The notes under the pieces: model-generated
Databases searched by the model: none
What the model saw: only the letters and a program-made list of their open reading frames with translations
Told to the model about the DNA's origin: nothing
Program-made: the position numbers and the translations under genes
NCBI RefSeq assembly: GCF_963662735.1
Contig: NZ_OY759744.1
Location: forward strand, 2,088,153 to 2,152,152
Source: an uncultured Methanoregula sp.
GTDB lineage: Archaea > Halobacteriota > Methanomicrobia > Methanomicrobiales > Methanospirillaceae
Reading direction: 5' to 3'
DNA: 64,000 nucleotides
Shown here: positions 8,491 to 16,912 of the stretch, piece by piece
Layout of the letters: every line of letters begins with the position of its first letter
How positions within the stretch are numbered: position 1 is the first letter of the stretch

Positions 8491-8791
8491 ACATATTCCA
8501 AACTGTCATTTAAATCGCGTTTAACACGGATAGTTAAATTCTTCAAGCAATTTCCACAGAACAAGAACCGAACAGACACTCATTTCATTTCTTTATTATT
8601 TATCCACTCAAAAATGCTTAAAACTGTGATATATGGGTCTTCATTAATAATCATCTTGATATCTCTATTTGAGGAAATGCTTTTGATTATAATTATTAAA
8701 ACATCATCAGCAATTTTCTTAAAAAAAATAGGGAGAATATTCCCTGGTTTTTATCCTAGAAGTAAAACACTATGAATGGATATGTATCCAT

Positions 8792-8935
8792 TTATTGATG
8801 CCGGAAATTGAAAGCTGAAACAACTTCTCCGATAAAAACCAAGATTGCAATTGCCCCTATTAAGAGTTCTTTCTGCAGACCCACCATCTTTTGGATCAAA
8901 CAGATCAACTCTTTTCGAGCTAATACAGATTGCAT
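8792..8935 (-). CDS. 47-aa single-span membrane peptide with a perfect ribosome binding site
   Basis: The minus strand carries GGAGGTGA (complement of 8941-8948), a 5-nt spacer and ATG at 8935. The frame runs 47 codons to TAA at 8792. The peptide begins MQSVLARKELICLIQKM, continues with a hydrophobic span (LLIGAIAILVFIGEVV, about residues 24-39) and ends FNFRHQ. The charged amphipathic head plus single membrane helix resembles small membrane toxins or regulators, but no family is recognised. A longer 112-codon frame on the same strand (8751-9089) overlaps it, but lacks comparable initiation signals and has disordered composition. It lies between the HEPN-like gene and a membrane protein. Confidence 0.6.
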   Translation of the reverse strand: MQSVLARKELICLIQKMVGLQKELLIGAIAILVFIGEVVSAFNFRHQ

Positions 8936-9142
8936 CTGTTTCACCTCCTCGATTATCTAGATCATAGTGAGGATCTTTTTCACCAAGGGGAAAGGTGTGA
9001 AGTATTTTTACATTATCGTTGTTGCACACTCCTAAAAAAAACAATAAGATATGCTTAAATAGTTTTAATACCATAAATATGTCGTTCATTATTATTTCCC
9101 CCTTTCACGATACAATACCCTTGTAAGGGATTTTCTCCCTGG

Positions 9143-9169
9143 CTATACAGTGAGTAAAATCCTGTATAG
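9143..9169. repeat. 8-bp inverted repeat in the AT-rich intergenic region
   Basis: CTATACAG (9143-9150) and CTGTATAG (9162-9169) are perfectly complementary with an 11-nt spacer. It lies in a 260-bp gap between two minus-strand genes and may be a terminator hairpin of the membrane-protein gene or an operator for the small peptide. Confidence 0.4.
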
Positions 9170-9350
9170 TTAATTTTAAACATCGTTGTTTTAAATTATA
9201 TATTTTTTTATCGATGAAAAAATAATATATAAATATTCCGATTCGAGTGTTTTCTCATCAGTAATTCAATATAAATACGTTTCTATAAATATGAGAGAAC
9301 GCGCAAATAATTTTACATTATCATCAATCCCAGTCGCATAGTAAATTAAA

Positions 9351-10280
9351 TTATTTCAGTAATGGTTCTTCCAGAAAAATTTGGTTTATACTTGATATTG
9401 GTATTTGCATTATGGTATCATCTTCTGCTAATGTGATTATAAATTCATTAGATATCCTTCTAATAACAAACACTCGATTCAACATTGAACCTGTGACTAA
9501 TTGAATGGAACAACGATTTGAGGGAAGATACCAAAATTGGCTTAGTGCGTTATGAATCAGCAAATATGCAAAAATTAATAATAATAATGTTAAAATATTA
9601 ATTTTAAGCAAATATCCAAATATTACAACTTCTATAGTGAGTATAAAAATTAAGGATGATGTTGAATTTAATAATAATGAATCAAATACAAAATTTTTTT
9701 GAGTATTTTCGATCTCCCCCCCTTTTTTTAATAAATTCGAAAAAAATTCAACATTTTTGTAATTAGAGAACACCTTCAAGTAATGTTTCGAGATCGAAGA
9801 TCCAATAAAAAGATTCAGCATAGCTGTTACAATTAAAATAAAATCATAAGATGAAAGAGGAAACGTTACCGATGGAAAGATTTTCGAAATTAAGCTTAAA
9901 AAAATAACTAATACCGCGTAAATTATTATAATGGGTGCAATATTACTAAAAACGGCAAAATATTTGGCTTTATTTTCATTACTAAAATTTTTATAACGAT
10001 CTTCACTCAACATTCCAAAAAAATATATATATACTATAATAGAAGAAAATAAGATTCCTAAAATTGATAAATTATTTAGTGATAGTGTCGAATCAATTGG
10101 ATAAATAAATTTGATCATGTTCGTAAAATTTAATAGATTTAGATATTGTTCTGCCAATTTCTCATTAAATAAATAAAAAAGCAATCCTAATGAAAAAACG
10201 CAAAACTGACCAATAATAAAAACACATGTAATTTGAATTAATTTTAAATAATTATTTTTTTCAAAAAAATGCAAATTCAC
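9351..10280 (-). CDS. Multi-span membrane protein in an AT-rich island
   Basis: 309 residues, strongly AT-biased codons (many Ile, Asn, Phe, Leu). About six hydrophobic segments are visible: near 15-37, 67-88, 110-135, 145-160, 205-225 and 228-245. A soluble C-terminus of about 65 residues then contains VFVIRRISNEFIITLAEDD. The start is a GTG at 10280 with no strong ribosome binding site. No transporter signature is recognised. Composition and position beside the HEPN-like gene and small peptide suggest one acquired segment. Confidence 0.6.
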   Translation of the reverse strand: MNLHFFEKNNYLKLIQITCVFIIGQFCVFSLGLLFYLFNEKLAEQYLNLLNFTNMIKFIYPIDSTLSLNNLSILGILFSSIIVYIYFFGMLSEDRYKNFSNENKAKYFAVFSNIAPIIIIYAVLVIFLSLISKIFPSVTFPLSSYDFILIVTAMLNLFIGSSISKHYLKVFSNYKNVEFFSNLLKKGGEIENTQKNFVFDSLLLNSTSSLIFILTIEVVIFGYLLKINILTLLLLIFAYLLIHNALSQFWYLPSNRCSIQLVTGSMLNRVFVIRRISNEFIITLAEDDTIMQIPISSINQIFLEEPLLK

Positions 10281-10520
10281 ATCAGATATAATGTATTTTT
10301 ATATAATAAATTTTGTTGATGAGAAAACCTTCACGATGATTTCGTCGTCATATTAAAATCACATATAGGACGTAATTTTTTCAACCTCCTTGTAATCCCT
10401 AACTCACCCCTCCCTCGATGATACGAGTTATTTCAACCCCTTATCCCCACAGACTCGCTCGCCCCCCAAATCCCTGCTGGGCAAATTTGTGTTTCGTACG
10501 AGTGCACAGGTAAGTGCGTA

Positions 10521-10548
10521 GCGCAAAACCCGACGAGGCGTTTTGCGC
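10521..10548. repeat. Strong hairpin
   Basis: GCGCAAAAC (10521-10529) pairs perfectly with GTTTTGCGC (10540-10548) around a 10-nt GC-rich loop. It may be an RNA hairpin or the remnant end of a mobile element; nothing adjacent identifies it. Confidence 0.45.
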
Positions 10549-10784
10549 GTAAGGACTCGCTTCTCTCCGGAAAAATTTCCGGAAAACTTTTCCATTTTGG
10601 AAAAAAATAATTCAAAATTTTTCCTGAAACGCAAAATAATCTTAAAAAAATCCAGCAAAAATATTTTCACCGCCCCCGCCCTCATCCGCGACCCTGAAAA
10701 ATAGCAGCACTCTGGCAATCGAAAAAGGGAGTATTTCCCGATCCCTCTCCGTCGTAGCACCCCTTATCGGTATCCTCCAAGTAA

Positions 10785-10975
10785 GACTGTATCTCCCCCG
10801 CGATCATTTCTCCGACGGAGACCCTATCAGGGGGTCCCGCCAGGCACCGGTTTTACGGGCCCGGGTGTCAACATCCGGAAAAATAATCCCGTAAAATACG
10901 TAATTTTGGAAAAAAGCAATTTAAATGCGAAAAAAACCTGCGAATTTAGCGGGCCTGTACGGGTGGGCAAAAACG
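10785..10975. repeat. Dispersed degenerate repeat, copy B
   Basis: Second copy of the element at 2342-2530. It has GACTGTATCTCCCCC at 10785, TCTCCGACGGAGA at 10809-10821, AATTTAGCGG at 10943-10952 and GCAAAAAC at 10967-10974, in the same order and nearly identical spacing. A further CGTCGGAGA, complementary to the palindrome arm, lies at about 11076-11084 and could mark the far end of the element. Confidence 0.6.
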
Positions 10976-11236
10976 GGCCCATCTTTAGCCTGTCTGCGGG
11001 GAGATCGGGTACCCGGAGGCCGCTATGAGCCTTTTTCCGATCCGGGGGGCCGGTTCCGGGTATGGTGGGAATGTACATCGTCGGAGACTTCCCTTATTCC
11101 GGAGTACCTCCCAAATACCGGGTATGTCTTGAAAATTCAGGGGCCCGGAGGATCACGAACCCGGAGATTACCGGTATCTCTTTATCCGGAATGCATAATT
11201 CCGGACTTCTTTCAAGTCCCCGGAATCAAAAAAAAA

Positions 11237-11929
11237 TTATTTTTGCAGGACCGGCTCAAGCGGCGAGCTGGTCAGGTTTTTGTAATAATCCACCGTGATG
11301 TAGGTAGGATAATAGGAACCACTGTAGGTAGTGATCCACTGGCTGATTGTCCGCAGGTTGTTGCGGGAGGACAAGAGTTCCTGCCGGTCCATGAACTGGA
11401 GATCGGGATTATCCGTCCGCCCGATAGCAGCTTCGAGATCCGCGATGTGCATGTCTTCTGCCCTGGCGCTCACAATGAGAGCGTCCCGTACGGAATTACT
11501 GCCGGTATTGACATCGTTTGCAACCGTTGACTGCAGTTTCTGGCTGGAGTACTCATCCGGAGCATTCTTTTCCAGCGTGGCCATCCCGTAACGCTGGAGG
11601 ATCACGTTGTCAGCTGCCTGGTAGACTTTCGATGCATTGGCAATGTTCAGAAATACCGGAATCTCCGGGTGCTGGGTGGCAAGGACCGTGTTCATATCGG
11701 TGATATATTTCTGGTCTTCCTGCAGCTTGAGGATGTCCGCACGTTCCGTTTCGTTCAGCGGAGCCTGCGAAAGGGCATTGAACGTTTTATCCGTGGTGTC
11801 GCTGTTCGGAACAGGGATCGTTATCGTTGGCGTGACAACGATCCTGCCTGCCGGCAGACCGGTACATCCCGCGGCGGCCGCCAGCATACCTACGACGAAC
11901 AGGATTCCGATAAAGAGAGATCGGGCCAT
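11237..11929 (-). CDS. Lipoprotein with a DUF2202 ferritin-like domain
   Basis: 230 residues from ATG 11929. The N-terminus is a lipoprotein signal with lipobox AAAGC; a TTG start at 11986 is in frame but would bury the signal. Residues about 60-220 match DUF2202: LNETERADILKLQEDQKYI, NIANASKVYQAADN, SARAEDMHIADLEAA, then SSRNNLRTISQWI and YYPTYITVDYY. Family members keep metal-ligand Glu and His residues (EEEKLARD, SEQxH). Here the second motif reads NASKVYQ, so the Glu and His are replaced and a diiron site is doubtful. It is probably an envelope-anchored protein of unknown role. Confidence 0.8.
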   Translation of the reverse strand: MARSLFIGILFVVGMLAAAAGCTGLPAGRIVVTPTITIPVPNSDTTDKTFNALSQAPLNETERADILKLQEDQKYITDMNTVLATQHPEIPVFLNIANASKVYQAADNVILQRYGMATLEKNAPDEYSSQKLQSTVANDVNTGSNSVRDALIVSARAEDMHIADLEAAIGRTDNPDLQFMDRQELLSSRNNLRTISQWITTYSGSYYPTYITVDYYKNLTSSPLEPVLQK

Positions 11930-12133
11930 ATGTTTTGTGATATGGTACGTTGCCTGTAATAATGGGTTCTGGTTTTTATTCAACAACGGCGAATCCAGCC
12001 AGCTGCCGTGAACATCTGCGGTGGTTCTTTGGTACCGGGCCGGGTCCCTGCTGCAAACGGAGGCTAAGGGATTGAAACTCTTTTTAAAAAAACCTGAAAA
12101 ATGGATTTGTTTTATTGCAAAAGGAGAGACAGG

Positions 12134-12292
12134 TTACCATCCCGTGAAGGGGCAGTACCATTTCCCGTAGGAAGGGCAGTCTGTCCTGTCACACCACGTG
12201 CTTGTGGTTACCATGCCGTTCGATGATATTCCAACACCCGACGCCGCTGTAGTGAGAGGTGCGGTTACTGACTCTCCAAGTTTCTGACACAT
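12134..12292 (-). CDS. 52-aa Cys/Trp-rich peptide
   Basis: Starts at ATG 12292 behind GGAAGTGA with 7-nt spacing and ends in TWCDRTDCPSYGKWYCPFTGW, here named by its three cysteines and three tryptophans in the last 20 residues. The first half is Ser/Thr/Ala/Gly-rich. No signal peptide is obvious. A TATA box preceded by a copy of the A/T-cored palindrome lies 70-105 bp upstream, which supports a real regulated gene. I do not recognise the family; the CxxxxC...C tail could bind metal or form disulphides. Confidence 0.5.
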   Translation of the reverse strand: MCQKLGESVTAPLTTAASGVGISSNGMVTTSTWCDRTDCPSYGKWYCPFTGW

Positions 12293-12361
12293 GATATATT
12301 CACTTCCTGTATTCAGGATCCTCATATACGAGGAGATAATTTCATGTTCTTTGCAAAACGG

Positions 12362-12396
12362 GATATACCCGCTGTTGAGTGAAAAAAAATTTTCAC
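12362..12396 (-). promoter_or_regulatory. Palindrome-type operator and TATA box of the Cys/Trp peptide gene
   Basis: GTTGAGTGAAA, five A, then TTTTCAC occupies 12374-12396 and is identical over its core to the perfect palindrome at 62333-62358. On the minus strand it sits immediately upstream of GGGTATATCC (12361-12370), a TATA box, so a bound protein would contact or block TFB/TBP. Confidence 0.55.
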
Positions 12397-12403
12397 AAAA
12401 AAG

Positions 12404-14110
12404 TTACGAGCTTGCCTGGGTCTGGTTGGCCGTTGAATTGCCCGTTCCGGATACCGTTGTTGTCGTTGAAACACTTGGTTCAGGTGTTGGCTCCGTTGTC
12501 GGTGTGGTCGGGGCAGGCGTGGGCTTGAGATCTGCCTGGATCTCGACAATTCCCCGTGGTCCGCTGGTTGTTTTACTGGTAACCAGTGCTCCGTCTTTAT
12601 AGACTTCAACGGTGAGTTCCCTGCCGGAAGCATCCACTTTCTGGACGGATGCGACAACAATGCCGGTGCTGGTGGAGATCTGGTAGAGATGATCCCCTGT
12701 ATCGGACCTGGTTGTTTCCGCTCCGGGGGTTCCTATCGATGCAGAATAGATTCCCGGATAATTGACCCGGACCCAGACGCCGCTCGAAGGTATCTGTACT
12801 GAGGATCCCGCCGTGGCTGTTTCAGCAGGTGTCGCATTCAGGACAGCAACGGTTGCTGTCGGGGTTGGTGTTGCCTTGACGGTAAGGGCTGGTGTCGGAG
12901 TTGGGATCGTTGTTGCGGGTGTTGTTACCGCGGGCGTTTCCTGCGGTTTCATGAATATGGCTGCGCTGCCGATGATCGCAAGGATGACGATGACCGCGAT
13001 AGCGATGGCGATGTACTTTTTCTTCGATGACCTGGGTGCCGGCGGGACCGGTGGCGGAATTTGTGCCGGAATCTCGGGGGCAGCCGGGGATGGGGCCGGT
13101 GCAGGCTCGGCGGCCGGCTGGGTTCCTGCCGGCGTGATTACCGGCCAGGGAACGGCTCCCTCTGCAACAGGAGCCGGTGCAGCCTCCGCGACCGGAGCCG
13201 GCTCGTGAACTGAAGGCGTCACAAGCGTGCTGGCGCCCGGCTTCTCAATGAGGGGTAATGGCGAAGTTCTCGGGACCGAGTCCGCGATGAGGGGCTCGAT
13301 CGAATGGATTACCTGCTCGATGGGGCGCTCTCTCCGGTCGCTCGCGGCTGAGCCAAATACCGGGGCAGGAATCGGCACATGCAGCTGGGGAATTGGCGAA
13401 GGCGGGGGAGATACGGGTGGTGCCTGGGCCGTGACCCCGGTCGGAGCAGGCATGCCCGGATCCCTGACAACGGGTGTCCCGCACCGGTTGCAGAACGCGG
13501 ACTCGGGCGGAACCCGGTTCCCGCACCGGTTGCAGAACGAACCCATCGGGAGGGATGTGGTCTCCACCGGTTTTGGCATCTGGGGGGCTGCCTCGACAAT
13601 CTTTGTTATCGGGCGGGCAATCTCGATCTTCTTTTTTGGCTGGGGTGGTGCTGCGGGGGTCTCGACCGGTGGCATGGCAGGAGCCGGCTGGTAGTATACA
13701 GGCTCCGGTGCAGGAGCCGGCGCAGGTGCCGGAACATATTCGGGAGCGGCAGGAACATGGTGCTGGAATGTTGGCGAAAGATTCTGCCGGAGAATCCGGA
13801 TCCATTCATCGCATTCCCGTTTCCGGTCGCCGCCCGAGGTCTTGGAGAACGTCAGGATCATCTGCCGTGTTGCACCGCTGTTGGTGATGAGCGAGAGGGT
13901 AAGGGTAGCGTCGCGGATAGCATTTTCTCCCCCTTCGACATCCCGCAGGGTTGCAAGCAGGATCTCCTGGGGCGCGATAAGGTGTTTCTTGCTGTCCACG
14001 AGGATCAATCGTTTGGTCGTGAGGATTGCCTCAAACGTTACGGATTTGACTTTGACATTCTGTGCATTCAGCAGCACAGATTCATCATTATAAAGATCGG
14101 GATATGCCAT
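12404..14110 (-). CDS. Membrane-anchored zinc-ribbon protein with a PH-like N-terminal domain
   Basis: 568 residues. Residues 1-115 form a PH/GRAM-like domain (VKSVTFEAILTTKRLILVDS, then FSKTSGGDRKRECDEWI). A Pro/Ala linker follows, then a zinc ribbon with Cys193, Cys196, Cys207 and Cys210 (FCNRCG twice). A second long Pro/Ala-rich linker reaches a membrane span at 366-387, after which there is a Thr/Pro stalk and a small beta-rich extracellular domain (about 440-530). The tail is Thr/Ser/Pro-rich. The layout is a cytoplasmic sensor or scaffold linked to an outside domain. Function unknown. TTATTTTATT upstream on the minus strand serves as TATA box. Confidence 0.75.
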   Translation of the reverse strand: MAYPDLYNDESVLLNAQNVKVKSVTFEAILTTKRLILVDSKKHLIAPQEILLATLRDVEGGENAIRDATLTLSLITNSGATRQMILTFSKTSGGDRKRECDEWIRILRQNLSPTFQHHVPAAPEYVPAPAPAPAPEPVYYQPAPAMPPVETPAAPPQPKKKIEIARPITKIVEAAPQMPKPVETTSLPMGSFCNRCGNRVPPESAFCNRCGTPVVRDPGMPAPTGVTAQAPPVSPPPSPIPQLHVPIPAPVFGSAASDRRERPIEQVIHSIEPLIADSVPRTSPLPLIEKPGASTLVTPSVHEPAPVAEAAPAPVAEGAVPWPVITPAGTQPAAEPAPAPSPAAPEIPAQIPPPVPPAPRSSKKKYIAIAIAVIVILAIIGSAAIFMKPQETPAVTTPATTIPTPTPALTVKATPTPTATVAVLNATPAETATAGSSVQIPSSGVWVRVNYPGIYSASIGTPGAETTRSDTGDHLYQISTSTGIVVASVQKVDASGRELTVEVYKDGALVTSKTTSGPRGIVEIQADLKPTPAPTTPTTEPTPEPSVSTTTTVSGTGNSTANQTQASS

Positions 14111-14188
14111 GCAACCACTTTCTCGTATCTATCTACGTTATACCAATAAAATAAGTGTTTGTAGTAAAACTTTCCGGCTGCCCGCGGA

Positions 14189-15466
14189 TCACAGGGTTTC
14201 GCGCCCGTTCATATATGGCACCAGGACCTTCGGGACAACAACCGTCCCGTCCGCTTCCTGGTAATTCTCCAGGATTGCCCGGATAACCCGTGACGTTGCA
14301 ATCGCTGTCGAGTTCAGGGTATGGACACTCTGTTTCGATTCAAATTCGCTCTTGTCCCGGACCCTGATGTTGAGCCGCACGGCCTGGTACGTGGTACAGT
14401 TGCTGCACGAGACCACTTCCTTGTAGGCATCCTCACGCGGCATCCAGGCTTCGATATCGTATTTTTTCGCAGCAACCGTGCCGATATCCCCGGTACAGAT
14501 GTTGACCACCCGGTAGGGAAGGCCGAGGCCCTGGAAGATCTCTTCGGCATTTGCCAGCAGTTCCTCGTGGATCTTCCATGAGTCCTGCGGCATGCAGTAC
14601 ACGAACTGCTCGACCTTGGTGAACTGGTGGACGCGGAAGAGTCCCTTGGTGTCCAGCCCGTGCGCGCCGATCTCGCGCCGGAAGCAGGGCGAGATTCCCG
14701 CGAGCCGGAGGGGAAGATCTTTTTCCTCGAAGATCTCGTCCTGGTACATGGCGCCTATCGGGTGCTCGCTCGTTGCGATCAGGTACGCATCGTCCCCGTC
14801 GATCTTGTACATGACTTTCTCGAAATCGCCGAGATCCGTTACACCCTCATAGGAAGTCCGGTTGATCATGTACGGCGGGATAACCGGCGTGTATCCTTTC
14901 GTTACGAGAAGGTCGATGGCATACCGCTGGAGCGCAAGGTCCAGGAGAACGAGGCTGCCTTTCAGGAAATAGAAGCCGGCGCCGCTCGTCTTTGCTGCCC
15001 GCTCGAAATCAGCCCAGCCCTGCTCCGATGCCAGCTGGCCGTGGTTTTTTACCTCGAATCCAAAACTCCGCGGAGTCCCGACCCGTTTGATCTCCACGTT
15101 CTCGGTATCGTCTTTTCCCACCGGCACGCTCTCGTGCAGGATGTTGGGGAGGCGCATGAGATACGATTTGATGGCGGTGCGGATCTCTTCCTGCTCGGCA
15201 TCATGGTCGCGGATCTTCTGCGGCAGTGCTGCGGCTTCGGCCATGAGCGGTGCTGCATCCTGGCCGGCTTTTCTGGCTGCATTGATCTCGCGGGCAATGG
15301 TATTGCGCCGCTGCCGGAGCATGTCGGTCTCGACTTTGAGTTCCCGGGAACGGGCATCCTTTTTGAGCAGGTCATCGACCCACCCGGTTTTTTCAGGATC
15401 GTTTCTCTTCTGGAGATCTGCTTTCACAATCTCCGGGCTGGCCCGTACAAACCTGATGTCAAGCAT
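14189..15466 (-). CDS. serS: Seryl-tRNA synthetase (bacterial type)
   Basis: 425 residues, the usual size of the standard class II SerRS and not of the rare methanogenic form found in Methanococcus. The N-terminal 110 residues form the tRNA-binding coiled coil (LRQRRNTIAREINAARK). The catalytic part has TSEHPIGAMY, motif 2 in CFRREIGAHG, the serine-site region VVSCSNCTTYQA, and motif 3 in STAIATSRVIRA. It charges tRNA-Ser and also supplies Ser-tRNA for selenocysteine where present. It is followed on the same strand by the zinc-ribbon membrane protein. Confidence 0.96.
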   Translation of the reverse strand: MLDIRFVRASPEIVKADLQKRNDPEKTGWVDDLLKKDARSRELKVETDMLRQRRNTIAREINAARKAGQDAAPLMAEAAALPQKIRDHDAEQEEIRTAIKSYLMRLPNILHESVPVGKDDTENVEIKRVGTPRSFGFEVKNHGQLASEQGWADFERAAKTSGAGFYFLKGSLVLLDLALQRYAIDLLVTKGYTPVIPPYMINRTSYEGVTDLGDFEKVMYKIDGDDAYLIATSEHPIGAMYQDEIFEEKDLPLRLAGISPCFRREIGAHGLDTKGLFRVHQFTKVEQFVYCMPQDSWKIHEELLANAEEIFQGLGLPYRVVNICTGDIGTVAAKKYDIEAWMPREDAYKEVVSCSNCTTYQAVRLNIRVRDKSEFESKQSVHTLNSTAIATSRVIRAILENYQEADGTVVVPKVLVPYMNGRETL

Positions 15467-15763
15467 GGAAAAAACCTTCTACAGCGAGCGTATCGTGATA
15501 CTATTGGGCGATTATCCATCATAATGTATCGTTCCGGATTCTCAACAGGTCCCTTTATCCTGCTCCGGCACGTTCACCGGATCAGACTCCCCTTTTGGCC
15601 GGAAACGGGTGGCACAGAAATCTTTCCTGATATGATGGGACAAAAAGGGGATCTCTGGCGATCACATCCCCTGCCGAATCGGAACGATTTTTTTCCTTAA
15701 AAAACGGGAGGCCCCTGGCGCCTCTTTATCATCTTGGCCCGCGAACAGCAGGAATGAACACGC

Positions 15764-15967
15764 ATGGTAGACTTTTCCTATATCTGCAAAAACCTGGCCG
15801 GCTCCCAGCCCACGAAAGGTCAGGAATCCGGGCTTCCCAGCTGTACGAAACACCAGGAGCCCGGGGATTACTGCACGGTTGATTCAGAAGAAAAAGCCCA
15901 GGCCGCAAAGAAGAAATGTCCCTCTGCAGATTTTCTCAAAATCCTGAGTTTCAAGAAGAAAAAATAA
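15764..15967 (+). CDS. 67-aa cysteine-containing small protein
   Basis: Starts at ATG 15764. A TATA box (CTTTATCA, 15724-15731) lies about 35 bp upstream, so the transcript is nearly leaderless. The protein has four cysteines (about residues 8, 27, 37 and 52), a GxxS/T-rich middle and a Lys-rich C-terminus (FKKKK). Spacing of the cysteines does not match a standard zinc ribbon. It is conserved-looking but unrecognised. It lies between divergent serS and the CODH operon. Confidence 0.55.
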   Translation: MVDFSYICKNLAGSQPTKGQESGLPSCTKHQEPGDYCTVDSEEKAQAAKKKCPSADFLKILSFKKKK

Positions 15968-16042
15968 TGCCGGCATGAACGGCCGGGGGCCATCAATTTT
16001 TTCTTGTACCTGATCGATTCCGGTTCTGCCACGTTCCAAGAC

Positions 16043-16087
16043 TCTTTTATCATGGACAGATAACGTCTAACTATTCTAAGGGGGGAG
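16043..16087 (+). promoter_or_regulatory. Promoter and ribosome binding site of the CODH/ACS operon
   Basis: A TATA-like CTCTTTTATCA lies at 16042-16052, about 40 bp before the first gene. GGGGGAG immediately precedes ATG 16090. The upstream purine-rich CCAAGA fits a BRE. No operator is evident. Confidence 0.5.
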
Positions 16088-16089
16088 AA

Positions 16090-16866
16090 ATGAAGATCGC
16101 GGTCTGTGGGAAAGGAGGCGTTGGCAAGACCTTTATTGCCGGGTCCCTTGCCCGGTGCCTGGTACAGTCCGGTCACCCGGTCATTGCCATTGATGCCGAT
16201 TCTTCCCCGAATCTTGCGCTCTCTCTCGGTCTCACGAGCGAACAGGCAGCAGCTATTGTTCCCGTTGCCGAGAACGAGGAACTGATCCGGCTGAAGACCG
16301 GTTCCGGCTATACCGGCGTCTTCCGGCTCACGTTCACGGTTGACGACATCATCCGGGACCATGCGGTCCCCACCCCTTCCGGGGCGCATCTCCTGGTCAT
16401 GGGCACGGTCAAAGCCATGGGAAGTGGCTGCGTCTGCCCCGCCCATTCCGTGGTCAAGGCCCTGGTGCGACACCTGGTGGTGGAACGGGACGAGGCAGTC
16501 ATTCTCGACATGGAAGCCGGCATCGAGCACCTCGGGCGCGGCACTGCCGGCCACGTCGATTCCCTGCTCGTGGTCACGGACGCGAACCGGAAATCGCTCG
16601 AAGTTGCCGCAACGATCTGCCGGCTTGCACGGGAATCGGATATCGCTCACGTGGGCCTTGTCGGGAACCGCGCCGGGAGCCCGCGGCACGAGGCTGCTAT
16701 CCGGGACTTTGCCAAAGAGCACGGCCTTGATGTTATCGCCATAATCCCCTACGATAATGAAGTCGTGGAGACGGGTATTTCCGGAGCTCCCCTCGATGAA
16801 AAAAAATCTGCAGCATACCGGGCGATCTGCGGGCTTGCCGGGCAACTGGCAGGGGAAAGGGAATGA
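16090..16866 (+). CDS. cooC: CooC-type nickel-insertion ATPase for CODH, first copy
   Basis: 258 residues, MinD/ParA-like P-loop ATPase. The deviant Walker A GKGGVGKT spans 7-14 and IDADSSPN follows at about 34-41. The metal-binding CxC of CooC is present as Cys114 and Cys116 (GSGCVCP), and DMEAGIEHLGRG is the CooC Walker B region. CooC delivers Ni to the C-cluster of CO dehydrogenase in an ATP-dependent way. It is the first gene of the operon and is followed 46 bp later by a second, diverged CooC. Confidence 0.9.
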   Translation: MKIAVCGKGGVGKTFIAGSLARCLVQSGHPVIAIDADSSPNLALSLGLTSEQAAAIVPVAENEELIRLKTGSGYTGVFRLTFTVDDIIRDHAVPTPSGAHLLVMGTVKAMGSGCVCPAHSVVKALVRHLVVERDEAVILDMEAGIEHLGRGTAGHVDSLLVVTDANRKSLEVAATICRLARESDIAHVGLVGNRAGSPRHEAAIRDFAKEHGLDVIAIIPYDNEVVETGISGAPLDEKKSAAYRAICGLAGQLAGERE

Positions 16867-16912
16867 TCATGCCGGCACAACTCAATCGATATAAGGGAAT
16901 GGAGATCTTCAC

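Larger units (their letters stand above)
10281..11236. other. 955-bp gene-free region with hairpins and repeat copy B
   Basis: No convincing gene on either strand. The left third changes from AT-rich to GC-rich at about 10380. The middle holds the strong hairpin at 10521-10548 and a CCGGAAAAATTTCCGG-type inverted repeat near 10566-10581. The right part is repeat copy B. Open frames here (for example 10428-10760 minus and 10925-11530 plus) have repeat-derived, low-quality protein sequence. Confidence 0.5.

Noticed and set aside
8751..9089. 112-codon minus-strand frame
   Set aside because: The perfect ribosome binding site inside it belongs to a different frame (47-aa membrane peptide); the long frame has irregular composition.
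10925..11530. 201-codon plus-strand frame
   Set aside because: Runs through repeat B and antisense to the DUF2202 gene.
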